From contig MU130073.1 of NCBI GenBank assembly GCA_015039465.1, forward strand, positions 713,653-777,652: DNA of 64,000 bases. The letters run 5' to 3'. The notes beneath the pieces are model-generated. The model saw nothing but the letters and a program-made list of their open reading frames with translations, ran no database searches and was not told where the DNA came from. Each line of letters starts with the position of its first letter. Position 1 is the stretch's first letter. Source of the DNA: Phlegmacium glaucopus. Lineage: Eukaryota; Basidiomycota; Agaricomycetes; Agaricales; Cortinariaceae. Below are positions 33,711 to 45,419 of this stretch, in pieces. The position numbers and the translations under genes are program-made.

Positions 33711-34808
33711 CCAGTCCTGACTGGTGGGTCCTGACCCTGATTGAAGATTCAGAAGTGTGAACAGTCACCCAACTGTCCTGGTGGGGGCATCAGCTCACTC
33801 TGCTGCTTGGACTATAACCATACATAATGTGATTTCTCCTTTCAGTCTTTGACCAGACATTATAACTATACAGGCTGCAGATGAATCAGCAGCAGAGGTT
33901 TATTCTCACAGTATGTATGTACACTACCTTTCATTCTTTTCTCTTGCACCTTGACACTTCACAGATTTTTTTATTGTTCTCCCTTCCTTTCCATTGTTCT
34001 TTCCTTCTCACAGCTGTCATCTCTTCATCTTTCTTCCTTTGACAGCACGTGTTTTCTACATTTTTATTGTTTTACATAGCCTCATCCTTAGAGTATAGAT
34101 ACTGCCCATTTGTATCAGATAGGTAGTTCCCTTCAACTCACTTCTTAGTCCCCAACAGTCATCTTCTCAGTGGAATTCCAGTGAATTCCTCTCTCTAAGT
34201 TCACATTTTTCTGTCCCCTCAGTTGCTGTTTTCTGCTATTCTATCTCTGTCATCCTGCTATCCTTACTCTCTTCCCCCTCTTCTGTTTGTTAGAGTCACA
34301 GGTTGTACCTTCCCTCAAACAAACACAGGGAGACTGTTTGACATAAGGACTGGCCCACAGCTCTCTGGTTGTAATTTTCTGGAATAACCTCTAGTCTATT
34401 ATCACATACAATGATTTATAATTGGGCCCCACAAATCCATATCCTTTAACACACTGTGTCAATTCCTTCAATGGTATAATTCAGTACACTGTAGTGTCCC
34501 TACCTGTGTAAAATGTGTGCAATATGCATGTAGGAAGTGAGGCAAGAAGAAAAGAATTCATAACAGACTGCCACAATCTCCTTGTGTGCTCATTTAGACT
34601 TTTTGTCTTATCTATAATGAAAATGTAAGTCATCACTCATCAGGTGTGGATGGGACCTTTAACAGTACAGGCCAGTGTCAGTTATTTTTCATGAGAGTTT
34701 CAAAATATTTCCACTAAAAATTTGGAATTTAAGTTTTTGTTCCAAAACATAATGCAATTGAAAGTCAACAACATAGAATACAAACATTAGTATACTTTCT
34801 TGATTAGA

Positions 34809-37800
34809 CTACTTCAGTCTCTTCCCTGTAGTTACAATGTCAAGCTCTAATTTCTCTGCCTCATTCCACCTTCTCTGACTTCTGTATGTGATTGCTAGAT
34901 TTTCCATACTGCTGATGGTGTCTGGATGCTCTGCACCAAGCAACTTCTTCCTCATGTCCATAACTTGAACCTGCAGCTGCTCTGCCTCAATCCACCTTCC
35001 CTGATTGCTGTATGTGATTGCTAGATCTGCCATACTAGTGAGGGTGTCTGGATGTTCTGCACCAAGCAGCTTCTTCCTCATGGCCATAACTTGAATCTGC
35101 AGATGCTCTGCCTCAGTCCACCTTCCCTGATTTCTGCATGTGATTGCTATATTTGCCATACTAGTGAGGGTGTTTGGATGTTCTGCACCAAGCAGCTTCT
35201 TCCTCATGTCCATAACATGAACTTCCAGCTGCTCTGCCTCATTCCAACTTCCCTGATTGCCATATGTGTTTGCTATATTTGCCATACTGCCAAGAGTGTC
35301 TGGATGTTCTGCACCAAGCAGCTTCTTCCTCATGTCCATAACTTGAATCTGTAGCTGCTCTGCCTCATTCCACCTTCCCTGATTCCTGTATGTGTTTGCT
35401 AGATTTTCCATACTGGTGAGGGTGTCTGGATGTTCTGCACCAAGCAGCTTCTTCCTCATGTCCATAACTTGAACCTGCAGCTGCTCTGCCTCATTCCACC
35501 TTCCCTGATTCCTGTATGTGCTTGCTAGATTTGCCATACTGGTGAGGGTGTCTGGATGTTCTGCACCAAGCAGCTTCTTCCTCATGTCCATAACTTGAAC
35601 CTGCAGCTGCTCTGCCTCATTCCACCTTCCCTGATTACTGTATGTGATTGCTAGATTTGCCATACTGGTGAGGGTGTCTGGATGTTCTGCACCAAGCAGC
35701 TTCTTCCTCATGTCCATAACTTGAACCTGCAGCTGCTCTGCCTCATTCCACCTTCCCTGATTTCTGTATGTGTTTGCTAGATTTGCCATACTGGTGAGGG
35801 TGTCTGGATGTTCTGCACCAAGCAGCTTCTTCCTCATGTCCATAACTTGAACCTCCAGCTGCTCTGCCTCATTCCACCTTCCCTGATTACTGTATGTGAT
35901 TGCTAGATTTGCCATACTGGTGAGGGTGTCTGGATGTTCTGCACCAAGCAGCTTCTTCCTCATGTCCATAACTTGAACCTGCAGCTGCTCTGCCTCATTC
36001 CACCTTCCCTGATTTCTGTATGTGATTGCTATATTTGCCATACTGCTGAGGGTGTCTGGATGTTCTGCACCAAGCAGCTTCTTCCTCATGTCCATAACTT
36101 GAATCTGCAGCTGCTCTGCCTCATTCCACCTTCCCTGATTTATGTATGTGTTTGCTAGATTCTCCATACTGGTGAGGGTGTCTGGATGTTCTGCACCAAG
36201 CAGCTTCTTCCTCATGTCCATAACTTGAACCTCCAGCTGCTCTGCCTCATTCCACCTTCCCTGATTACTGTATGTGCTTGCTAGATTTGCCATACTGTTG
36301 TAGGGTGTCTGGATGTTCTGCACCAAGCACCTTCTTTCTCATGTCCATAACTTGAACCTCCAGCTGCTCTGCCTCATTCCACCTTCCCTGATTCCTGTAT
36401 GTGCTTGCTAGATTTCCCATACTGCTGACGGTGTCTGGATGTTCTGCACCAAGCAGCTTCTTCCTCATGTCCATAACTTGAACCTGCAGCTGCTCTGCCT
36501 CATTCCACCTTCCCTGATTTATGTATGTGATTGCTATATTTGCCATACTGCCAAGGGTGTCTGGATGTTCTGCACCAAGCAGCTTCTTCCTCATGTCCAT
36601 AACTTGAACCTGCAGCTGCTCTGCCTCATCCCACCTTCCCTGATTTCTGTATGTGTTTGCTAGATGTGCCATANNNNNNNNNNNNNNNNNNNNNNNNNNN
36701 NNNNNNNNNNNNNNNNNNNNNNNNNNNNNNNNNNNNNNNNNNNNNNNNNNNNNNNNNNNNNNNNNNNNNNNNNNNNNNNNNNNNNNNNNNNNNNNNNNNN
36801 NNNNNNNNNNNNNNNNNNNNNNNNNNNNNNNNNNNNNNNNNNNNTGTCCATAACTTGAACCTGCAGCTGCTCTGCCTCATTCCACCTTCCCTGATGCCTG
36901 AATGTGACTGCTAGATTTGACATACTGCTGAGGGTGTCTGGATGTTCTGCACCAAGCAGCTTCTTCCTCATGTCCATAACTTGAACCTGCAGCTGCTCTG
37001 CCTCATTCCACCTTCTCTGATCCCTGTATGTGCTTGCTAGATTTGCCATACTGGTGAGGGTGTCTGGATGTTCTGCACCAAGCAGCTTCTTTCTCATGTC
37101 CATAACTTGAACCTCCAATTTCTCTGCATCATTCCACCTGCCCTGATTGCTGTATGTGCTTGCTAGATTTTCCATACTGCTGAGGGTGTCTGGATGTTCT
37201 GCACCAAGCAGCTTCTTCCTCATGTCCATAACTTGAACCTCCAGCTGCTCTGCCTCATTCCACCTTCCCTGATTTCTGTATGTGCTTGCTAGATTTGCCA
37301 TACTGGTGAGGGTGTGTGGATACTCTGCACCAAGCAGCTTCTTCCTCATGTCCATCACTTGAATTTCCAGCTGCTCTGCCTCATTCCACCTTCCCTGATT
37401 GCTGTATGTGACTGCTATATTTTCCATACTGTTGAGGGTGTCTGGATGTTCGGCACCAAGCAGCTTCTTCCTCATGTCCATAACTTGAGCCTCCAGCTGC
37501 TCTGCCTCATTCCACCTTCCCTGATCCCTGAATGTGTTTGCTAGATTTGCCATACTGGTGAGGGTGTCTGGATGTTCTGGACCAAGCAGCTTCTTCCTCA
37601 TGTCCATAACTTGAACCTCCAGCTGCTCTGCCTCAGTCCACCTTCTCTGATTCCCGTATGTGATTGCTAGATTTTCCATGCTTGTGAGGGTGTGTGGGTG
37701 TTCTGCACCAAGCAGCTTCTTGCTCATGTCCATAACTTGAACCTCTAGCTGCTCTGCATTATCCCAGTCTCCATTCTCCCCCATTACTAGTGAAAAATTC

Positions 37801-37826
37801 ATCCATTTATCATCATAGTACTGCCC
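34809..37826 (-). pseudogene. TPR array of the NLR at 37.8-40.2 kb, interrupted
   Basis: About two dozen 42-residue units of the kinesin-light-chain type (consensus blocks GRWNEAEQLEVQVMDMRKK, LLGAEHPDTLTSMANLA) follow the NB-ARC gene in the same frame. The units are nearly identical at the DNA level. Three faults are visible: an in-frame TGA at 37835-37833 separates them from the NB-ARC part; a single-base insertion near 36300 shifts the frame; and an N gap lies inside the array. In intact relatives this array is the sensor end of the NLR. Whether the faults are real or come from collapsed repeats cannot be told here. Confidence 0.8.
36674..36844. other. Assembly gap, 171 N
   Basis: A run of 171 unknown bases inside the near-identical TPR array. 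The reading frames on either side do not match across 171 bases, so the true length differs from the one given. Confidence 0.99.
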
Positions 37827-37832
37827 AATAGG

Positions 37833-40180
37833 TCACACCTCACTTCCATATAACTCATTTGCCTTAATATGTGGAAAAATCAACCGTCGCAATGCATAAT
37901 CCTGAATTGCAAATCTCCATGGAATTGCACAGGACAAGATTATGCTTCCCAACTCACACATTCTTTGCTGCTCAGATTTTGACATTCTCTCCCGACTCCA
38001 GTAGTGCACCAGAGGATGAACAGACATCATTTTAGATGATTGTCCTCTTTTCATCAATGAGAATGAGAGAAGGATACTAAGCCCTTGTCCAAATATGAAC
38101 TCATCCCAGTGACCATCATTGTCCAAACCAAGTAGAGTATAATCCAGTGAAGTGACTGCCCAAGGTAATTTTTCATCAACAACATATTTTATGGCCTCCT
38201 CAGCAGCAGATCGGAATATATCTTTAGAAATATTGCTATGATGATAGAAAGCACATATTTGAAGTATTAGGATTGCAGCCTGGGCTGCTTGTGCATCTCT
38301 AGCAGTGGAATGACCACCAGCCCTCCTTTCTATTTCTTTGAAAGAAAGATCCCAAGTCCCATACACTGTTTTATTATACTTTGGTGCCCCTGTGAATGTA
38401 GCATCTGACATAAGAGCTTGACGATGTGCTGAGAATTGGCTCAGATATTTATCAATATCACATTTCCCAGCCTCAATATATGCTCCAGCATGATTAACAG
38501 CAAGAGGAATGCAGCCAAGTTCAGTCACAATCTTTTTGGCAGCTTCTACATGCTCAGGCAATGGATCCAAACAGCTAGCCTTCAGAAGTAGAGTTATGGC
38601 ATCTGGCTCCTCCATCTCATGGATCTCAATGCTGTTCTCAAATGATACAATCCTCCCCATGGATCTGTTTCGACTGGTAATGAGAATATTACCTCTATTA
38701 CCTGAGGGAAAGAACTTGGCCACCTCCTCAGGAGGAAGATCATCAGCATTATCAAACACAATCAACCATTCTTCTTGGAGAGAAGATATCCACTGGAGCA
38801 CAGACTCAACTGAGCCATCCACATGGGAATCTTGGGCAGCAGGAAGGCTAGATATGCCCTTGAGAGACATTTCCATGCTCTCCTGAGAGGAGGCATCAAC
38901 CCAGAAGACATGGGAAAAACTATCAAGAAATGAATCCAGTGTTGTGAATGGTAGAGTAAGAACTCTTACCTGTCATGCATTTCTTCTATGAACCTAAGAC
39001 AAATTTGGGTCTTTCCAATCCCTCCCAATCCCCACAGGAGACAAGAGCGCCTTGACATCAGTCTACTAGTAGCACAATGAACAAAAACCCTCCCAAGTTT
39101 ATCAAGTACATTTTTCCGTCCAGTAAAGATTGGGCTGGAGTTGGGTTTTTGAGCCACACGGATCTTCATCTGCCCTTCACCAGTATTGGCAGGGAGACTA
39201 TTGACATTGTTCTATATATATAATTATTGCTAAATCATACACAAAACCTACAAGAAAGACTTACAAAAATGCCGCCAGTAATGAGGATATTCTGGGCATT
39301 TGCAAAGAGACCCGAGACAGATTGTTGAGCCTGCCGATCACCATCAGCGAAAGCCGAGAACACATGGTGCAAGCAACTCACCGAGGGATTTTGTTGACAT
39401 TCTATGGATCCCAATTTCGCTTGCATTACGGCATCAGGTGAGGGTGAATTTCCTTCCGGATGGGTTACAGGAGCAATAGCCAGAGCGGAAACCGAAGCGC
39501 AGACTTGGAGTTCATGGCTACTCTGATGGACGGAGATGATTGAGTAGTGATGGATATGATGAACTAAGTTGAACACTATGCTTACAGGAGCAAGATCATT
39601 GATCGCCAAAGTGGAAACCGAAGTAGAGACTAGGTTATGGGCGGCCTGATCGATGACGATAGTTAAATATTTAAGGATGCGGGGCGAAGTTGAACGCTCA
39701 CAGTAACTCTAGCGACCGGAACAACTTGCTCATTGATCGCCAAAGCGGAAACCGAAGTAGGGACTAGGTCATGGGCAGCCTGATCGATGACGATGGTTAA
39801 ATGCTTAAGGATGCGATGGGCGAAGTTGAACGCTCACAGTAACGCTAGCGACTGGAATGCTTACAACTTGCTCATTGATTGCCAAAGCAGAAACCGAAGT
39901 AGAGACTAGGTCATGGGCAGCCTGATCGATGACGATGGTTAAACACCTATGGATGCGATGGGCGAAATTGAACGCTCACAGTCACGCCAGCGACTTGAAT
40001 AACTTGTGCGCTTGCAGCCGAAGCATTAGCGAGAACGGATGGCATGGGATCAGCGGTGCTTGCTTTGATGGTCGCTGTCGAAGTTGCTGGTTCAGAGCTT
40101 GAACCCAGAGCATCGTTGATGGTCAGAGATGAATGTTTTGATTTCTTGGGCTTGATAATTTTCTTAAAAAAGCGCTTCAT
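37833..40180 (-). CDS. NB-ARC domain NLR (N-terminal part of an NB-ARC/TPR protein)
   Basis: Seven exons (40180-39980, 39921-39838, 39779-39702, 39645-39586, 39522-39265, 39211-38970, 38919-37833) join in phase. The basic start MKRFFKKIIKPKKSK leads to a Ser/Ala-rich N-terminus built from three duplicated exons, then NB-ARC: P-loop GLGGIGKTQIC, Walker B WLIVFDNADD, the sensor ILITSRNR, the GLPL-like GCIPLAVNHAGAY, and the MHD-like SVHPLVHYWSRE. Such STAND ATPases act as signal-triggered switches, and fungal members take part in incompatibility or defence-like cell death. No effector domain is recognised upstream. The frame stops at TGA 37835-37833, in frame with the TPR array, so the protein either ends here, reads through, or is broken. 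Confidence 0.85.
39586..39979 (-). repeat. Tandem duplication of an intron-exon unit (three copies)
   Basis: Units 39979-39838, 39837-39702 and 39701-39586 each hold a roughly 58-nt intron beginning GTGAGCGTTCAA and ending CATCGATCAG, followed by an exon encoding AAHDLVSTSVSALAINEQVV or a close variant. All exons are phase 0. A fourth, diverged copy lies at 39585-39440 (SSHELQVCASVSALAI). Confidence 0.9.
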
Positions 40181-42379
40181 ATCTTTGAACAGTGAGTTGT
40201 GATGAGCGATAAAGGTGATGAGCGTCAGAAAGAAAGATGCTCTCGATTATATAAACATCAATCTGACCGCTTTAGGCAAACTTTAGATTACACCAAACAT
40301 CAACATTGTTCGTCAGTCTTCTATCCGGTTCTTCGTCATCTCCAATATCCCGTGCTAGGAATCACTAATCAAAACACCCTCGAATGCATTGACCATCGGA
40401 CGAACTTTGTCACCCCCTGAGTCTGCCCCCTCGACAGGCTTCTCCACCTCCGAGTGCGAAACCTCCCCTGGGGGTTCCATCACCTCTCCCAGTGGTACGT
40501 AAATTAATAAAATTTTGATCCTTGACTGAGGATGCCTGGCAAATTCGCAGCCTGCAGGCGATGATCAAGGACTTTGAAATTATACGCAAATTCCGGGTTC
40601 TAAAAGCCCGACGAGCAGACTACGCGAAACTCATGCGAGACCTAAGGACCGTCGCGCTGAATCCCAATCTTTCCTTCCCAAACGAGCCAAACCCAGAAAA
40701 CTCCAGGACGAACTTACTGGTGCAAATAACAGCAATCAGATGGCTGGGGCAGAGTTGAAAGAACTTAAGGAGAAGTTGTCTGGCGCGAGACACAAAATGA
40801 ACGACTCAGGCAGGTTCTCATGGTATGGGGTTTCTTATACCGATCGTTATTCCACCATCTAACTTTTTTTGGATGTCAGGTTGCGAGACACGACGCAAAA
40901 ACGAGTCAAGAACATCATAAACGGATATCCGATATGCAATAACGATTTTGCCACTGTTGAGAAACTTGGAGGTCTGTTTGCCTTCTCTCTCCTGATTCAT
41001 TGAAGTGTAAACTGATGCCTTGCAGCATCATCAATAGCATCTTACGAAAAAAACTCTTATTCAACTTGCTAATGCCGGGACACTAGTTACGTCGTGCACA
41101 AGGACGATATTTATAATCTCATAGCTAGCAGACAACGTACCATATATCGTAGCAAATGTCAAGCCAGCAATTAATTATGATAAAAGTTCGATGACGTGGC
41201 GTGAGGAGAACAGGACGGGCAGCGATACTGTTTCGCAAGCTCGTCGGCACATCTGATTTAGTTCCAATGCGAGTAGTGCTGTTATAGTAGTTGGACGAAG
41301 TCGCGAGTGACTAGAAATTCATGGCGTAAAACCCAAGACGTCCTCCGATCGTAAATCCACAGAGATCTCCATACTCTGAACCAAAGCAACCTGCTTCATC
41401 GTCAAATCACCAACAAACCAAGCAGTCAACACTCCTCATCAGACCGTCCCATTTCTCGCACTAAAGAGGACGCTGATATCTGCCATTGTAAAAGTTTACA
41501 GTTGTGGTTCTAGAAAAAAATCGTTGTCAATGAATGAACCAGAAAGTAAAGTGATATCATAAAAGCAAACACAAATCAAGGCATTTTTGCATTGCCCCAA
41601 TGTATTAGGTTCCTGAAAACCGCGGTATCACTTGTTCAACTCGCAACCTGCACCAATGAAATTAGAACATTTAAACTGAAATAAATGACGCATACACTTT
41701 ATCCCGAAAGGTTCGAATTTTTTGCAGCCCAATTGCGAGATCTCTTGGAGAACAAAGCCTTAATATCAAGGATCAATCATGACATCCAAATGCGCCACAA
41801 GGAGGTAAGAAAACTTTGGTGGGAGCACATTTGACTTGTACCTCCTGTTTGACCCAGTACGAATGAGGAAGTGGAAACACCATACTCTTCAAGTTGGGTA
41901 TCATTCGCACTATGGACCCAAACACGAACTCTGTGGAAGTGGAAGAAGCATACTTTTCTAAGTTGATGCCAGATCAGCACGAGGTTGTCGAATTTTCCGG
42001 CATGATCGGCAATGCCGTATGCCGCACACACATGTCACAGTGACATAGGCACTGGGCGCCTAAATCAACTGTGACTCTCGTCACGAACGCTTGTTCAAAA
42101 AGAACACTGTGCTAAATTATTAATGGATTTAACCTACATTTTGTATATACCACCGTCACGTATAATGAAGAAAGGAAGACAAAGGACAATCCACTTTTAG
42201 GTAAAGTATTTGTAGAGTATGTCTGTACCTGACATGACCTGACAAGTATCTGACAGTGACATCAAAACACAGGGGTTGATCACGTGCCTGACCACGACTT
42301 CTGCACTGCATGTTCTTATTGCACAGCCGCACATGATGAACATGACCCTATTTGGTGGTAAACTTGCCCTCCTTCCTCC
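40181..42379. other. Intergenic region upstream of the NLR and Hsp70-like genes
   Basis: This is the promoter side of both flanking genes. It contains the uncertain coding fragment listed next, and otherwise no gene. The minus-strand ORF at 41777-42031 has no features. Confidence 0.5.
40440..41004 (+). pseudogene. Possible gene fragment with charged helical segment
   Basis: Several short open segments can be linked by plausible splice sites (donor near 40497, acceptor near 40551, intron about 40822-40879). They give a Lys/Glu-rich helical stretch (MAGAELKELKEKLSGARHK) and a tail. No complete model keeps frame, and no family is recognised. It may be a decayed gene or chance ORFs. Confidence 0.2.
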
Positions 42380-45245
42380 ATGACGACCGCGACACAACCC
42401 TACAGTGGCTTACGCAGAAAGCTTGTATTAGCATTCGATGTTGGTACAACTTTCAGTGGAATATCTTATAGGTTAATTTTATAGGTACTATCATATTGCT
42501 AAGGTAGCTGATAGGTTCTATTCGAAGTATTTTGGATCCTAACCAGGTTCCTGAGATAAGAGGGGTTACAAAGTACGTTCCAAGGAAGACACTTTTTTGG
42601 ATGTTAAGATAACTGATATCGTGTTTATAGATTTCCTGCTCAGGAGCATGTCAGTGGCTCGTCTAAGATTCCGACCGTGTTATACTACGATAAGGACGGA
42701 GCCGTGCGAGCGGTCGGTGCCGAGACCCTCACTGAAGGAATTTACGAGATGGCAGAAGAGGGAGGTTGGTTCAAGGTGGAATGGTTCGTTAAGATTCTTA
42801 CCTTCGGTCACAAAACACTAGACGGATAATGATGTTAGGTTCAAACTACATCTACGACCCAACTCAGCGAAAACTCGTGAAATTACACAAAAGCTTCCAC
42901 CACTCCCTGATAAAAAACAAGCTGTCGAAATCTTGGCTGACTTCCTTCGATATATGTATAGATGTGGCCGAACTTACATTGAAGAATCTCATGCAAATGG
43001 AGCGGATCTTTGGGCTTCTGTCGAGAGTGAAATTCAATTCATCCTTACGCATCCTAATGGCTGGGAAGGAGTTCAACAGACACAAATGCGCGAGGCCGCT
43101 GTCAAGGCCGGTCTAATCCCAGATACGACTGCTGGTCGTGCACGGGTCGCTTTTGTGACAGAAGGAGAGGCTAGTTTACATTTTGCCATCAAACATGGAT
43201 TACCGGCTCAGGCTACGAAGGTTAGCTCACTACCCTTCAATGCTACTTCCGTTCAGTTAGCTTACAAAATGAACAGACCGATGATGGAGTTGTAATCGTT
43301 GATGCTGGTGGTGGAACAGTCGATGTTAGCGCGTACAGCCGAACCTCCAATACAGCCAGACAGTCTTTCGAAGAGATTGCGCAACCTCAGTGTAAAATCT
43401 CAGTCTCTATGATCATAAAATTTGAGACCAATGTCCCCCTCCTTCTCAGGTCATTTCCATGGTTCAGTTTTTGTTAGCATTTTATGTCGACTGTTTCTCG
43501 AAGGTATGGGCTCGTACTCTATGCAGTCATCAACATCATTCTTATACTGTTTAACACATGATAGGATATCTTGCCGAGTCTGACTTCCTTGAGGACCTTG
43601 ACCATATCGTTCGATGCTTCGACAAGACTACTAAACTACGATTTAGAAGTGCTGATGAACCTCAATTTGTGAAATTCGGTTCGACGCGAGATAATGATGC
43701 AGATTGTAACATTCGTTACGGCCAATTGAAGTTGACAGGGTGAGTGCTTGCTGTTGTTGCCTTCCTCCAAGTTATTCAAAATACTCGTTTTTTTAAAAAA
43801 AAAAACAGTCTCGATGTGGCCTCTTTCTTCGAACCCTCTGTCCAATGTATCATTGAATCCGTCCAAGAGCAACGGAAAGCGGCTCATAAGAAGTTCACAG
43901 TTAGTCTTTCTGGTTGTTTCTCAATACGGCGGGGTCATTTGATACATTTTTTCTTGATTAACAGCATGTCGTTCTTGTAGGAGGTTTTGCTGCTAGCGAC
44001 TGGCTCTACAAACAAGTATCCGAAGCTTTGAGAGAAAAGGGATTCTCGGTTGTTCGGCCTGATCACCACGTGTAAGCACACAGCAAATCACGTCCAACTA
44101 AATGAATGACTCTTTTTCAGCAACAAGGCCGTAGCAGACGGTGCTATTTCATACTACATTGACCACTTCGTGCAAACTAGAGTATCGAAGCTTACATACG
44201 GGAGCAGGGGTAGCATCGACTACAACTCAAACGATGCTGAACATCGAAAGAGATCCACCTTCACTGCTATATCCGGGATTAAACGGATTGATAACGTTTT
44301 TTGGGTTATCTTATCTGGGGCGAGTACTTCTGTTGACCTTCTGAAAACGCGAAGATTGATATCCGTTTTTGTAGAACAAACAAGTACCGGAAACGAATGA
44401 AATTCGTCGGAGCCATTATTGGGAGTTTACGAATCTTACAGGTTTATCCTCTGCCAAATCTTATATTTACTGTTATCGGGGCATCGTTACCGATGCTGCT
44501 TTCATGGATACGAATGCGGGTACGATTTTCTTTTGTTTTTTGACGGCACAACTCTTCGCTCATATATCCCTACCTTCTTCATCCAGAATTATATTCCGAA
44601 TTGTGTACTATTGAAGTGGACCTATCGCATCTCTGGGGCACGCCTACTATACAAACCATACCAAAGGGTAGTGGAGTGTATTATAAAGTGGCTTATGAAC
44701 TCGTCATGTTGTTTGGAGGCACGGAGATTGAAGTCCAGGTTTGTTGGAAAGAACATGTTCGTATCCACTTTTCACCCAAAAATTTGCTCGATGTGTGGAC
44801 TGACTATCACCTATTTTTGAAAATGTGTATTTCTAGGGTGTCGAGAAGAGGTAGGATTTCTTTTTCTTTTTCTTTCCAATTTTGAAACTACAATTTATAT
44901 TCGGTTGGTTTATGTAGGAGCAACGCTCGAGTGCTATATACAGATAATCTGCCTAAAGAATCCGACGTTCCATCCTCACCACTATTGAAGACCAAGACCG
45001 CCAAGGCATCCAAGACAGGAGCTGGGTCGTCATCGGTGCCAGGAGCAACACCAGCGGTGAAAAGTGTTCGACCTCCCACGCCAGATCCCAAGACTACGTC
45101 AGATACCAATACCACGTCCACAACCACAGCAACGACGACACCTTCGGTAGCAAGAACGACGTTGACTTCATCGAGAACTACGCCGACAACCTCTGCATCG
45201 GTATCGTCGCCGAAATCAAAGACGGATTCATGTGTAAATCAATGA
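42380..45245 (+). CDS. Hsp70-like (HSPA12-type) ATPase, 689 aa
   Basis: Fourteen exons (42380-42471, 42528-42572, 42631-42783, 42839-43220, 43277-43391, 43450-43503, 43565-43739, 43809-43899, 43965-44071, 44121-44319, 44375-44519, 44587-44756, 44837-44850, 44918-45245) sum to 690 codons. The actin/Hsp70 fold shows phosphate 1 (LAFDVGTTFSGISYSILDP), phosphate 2 (VIVDAGGGTVDVSAY) and the adenosine loop (VVLVGGFAASDWL). No canonical substrate-binding domain is visible, as in HSPA12-like proteins; instead there is a family-specific C-terminal region ending in a Thr/Ser-rich tail of about 80 residues. The intron 44320-44374 begins GCGAGT (GC-AG); the nearby GT donor breaks the frame. Exon 13 is only 14 nt. 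The client is unknown. Confidence 0.88.
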
Positions 45246-45419
45246 GGATTTTTTGGGTTTTGCTATATCTATTGTAACTACTATGTACATGTCAATCCCA
45301 CACTTGGCTTAGTCAATACAAGACTATGCTCCTTGATCAGGACCTTTCATGCACTTTTACTCACGCCTGCTGCCTTTAGTACGCCTACTGCGGCTGCACG
45401 GGCTGGACGACACCACAAC

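Larger units (their letters stand above)
31244..34808. other. Gene-free, repeat-rich region
   Basis: No gene is supported. 31260-31400 holds scrambled GTCAGTGC / CACTGACACC motifs. 31811-31870 is repeated at 32160-32215. 32363-32570 is a duplicate of 30875-30997. 32555-33700 is the 60-bp repeat block. 33720-34800 looks unremarkable and is the 3' flank of the NLR. Confidence 0.55.

Noticed and set aside
35052..36663. Plus-strand ORFs with repeated MFCTKQLLPHVHNLNLQ
   Set aside because: They are antisense shadows of the 126-bp TPR units on the minus strand.
34830..37760. CRISPR-like impression from evenly spaced near-identical units
   Set aside because: The units are contiguous 126-bp coding repeats with no spacers, in a eukaryote.
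37818..37835. 18-nt intron removing the TGA in the NLR
   Set aside because: It has GT...AG ends but is far below the minimum intron length seen here (about 50 nt).
40199..40420. ORF directly upstream of the NLR start
   Set aside because: Divergent from the NLR by only 19 bp, with no features; more likely promoter or 5' UTR.
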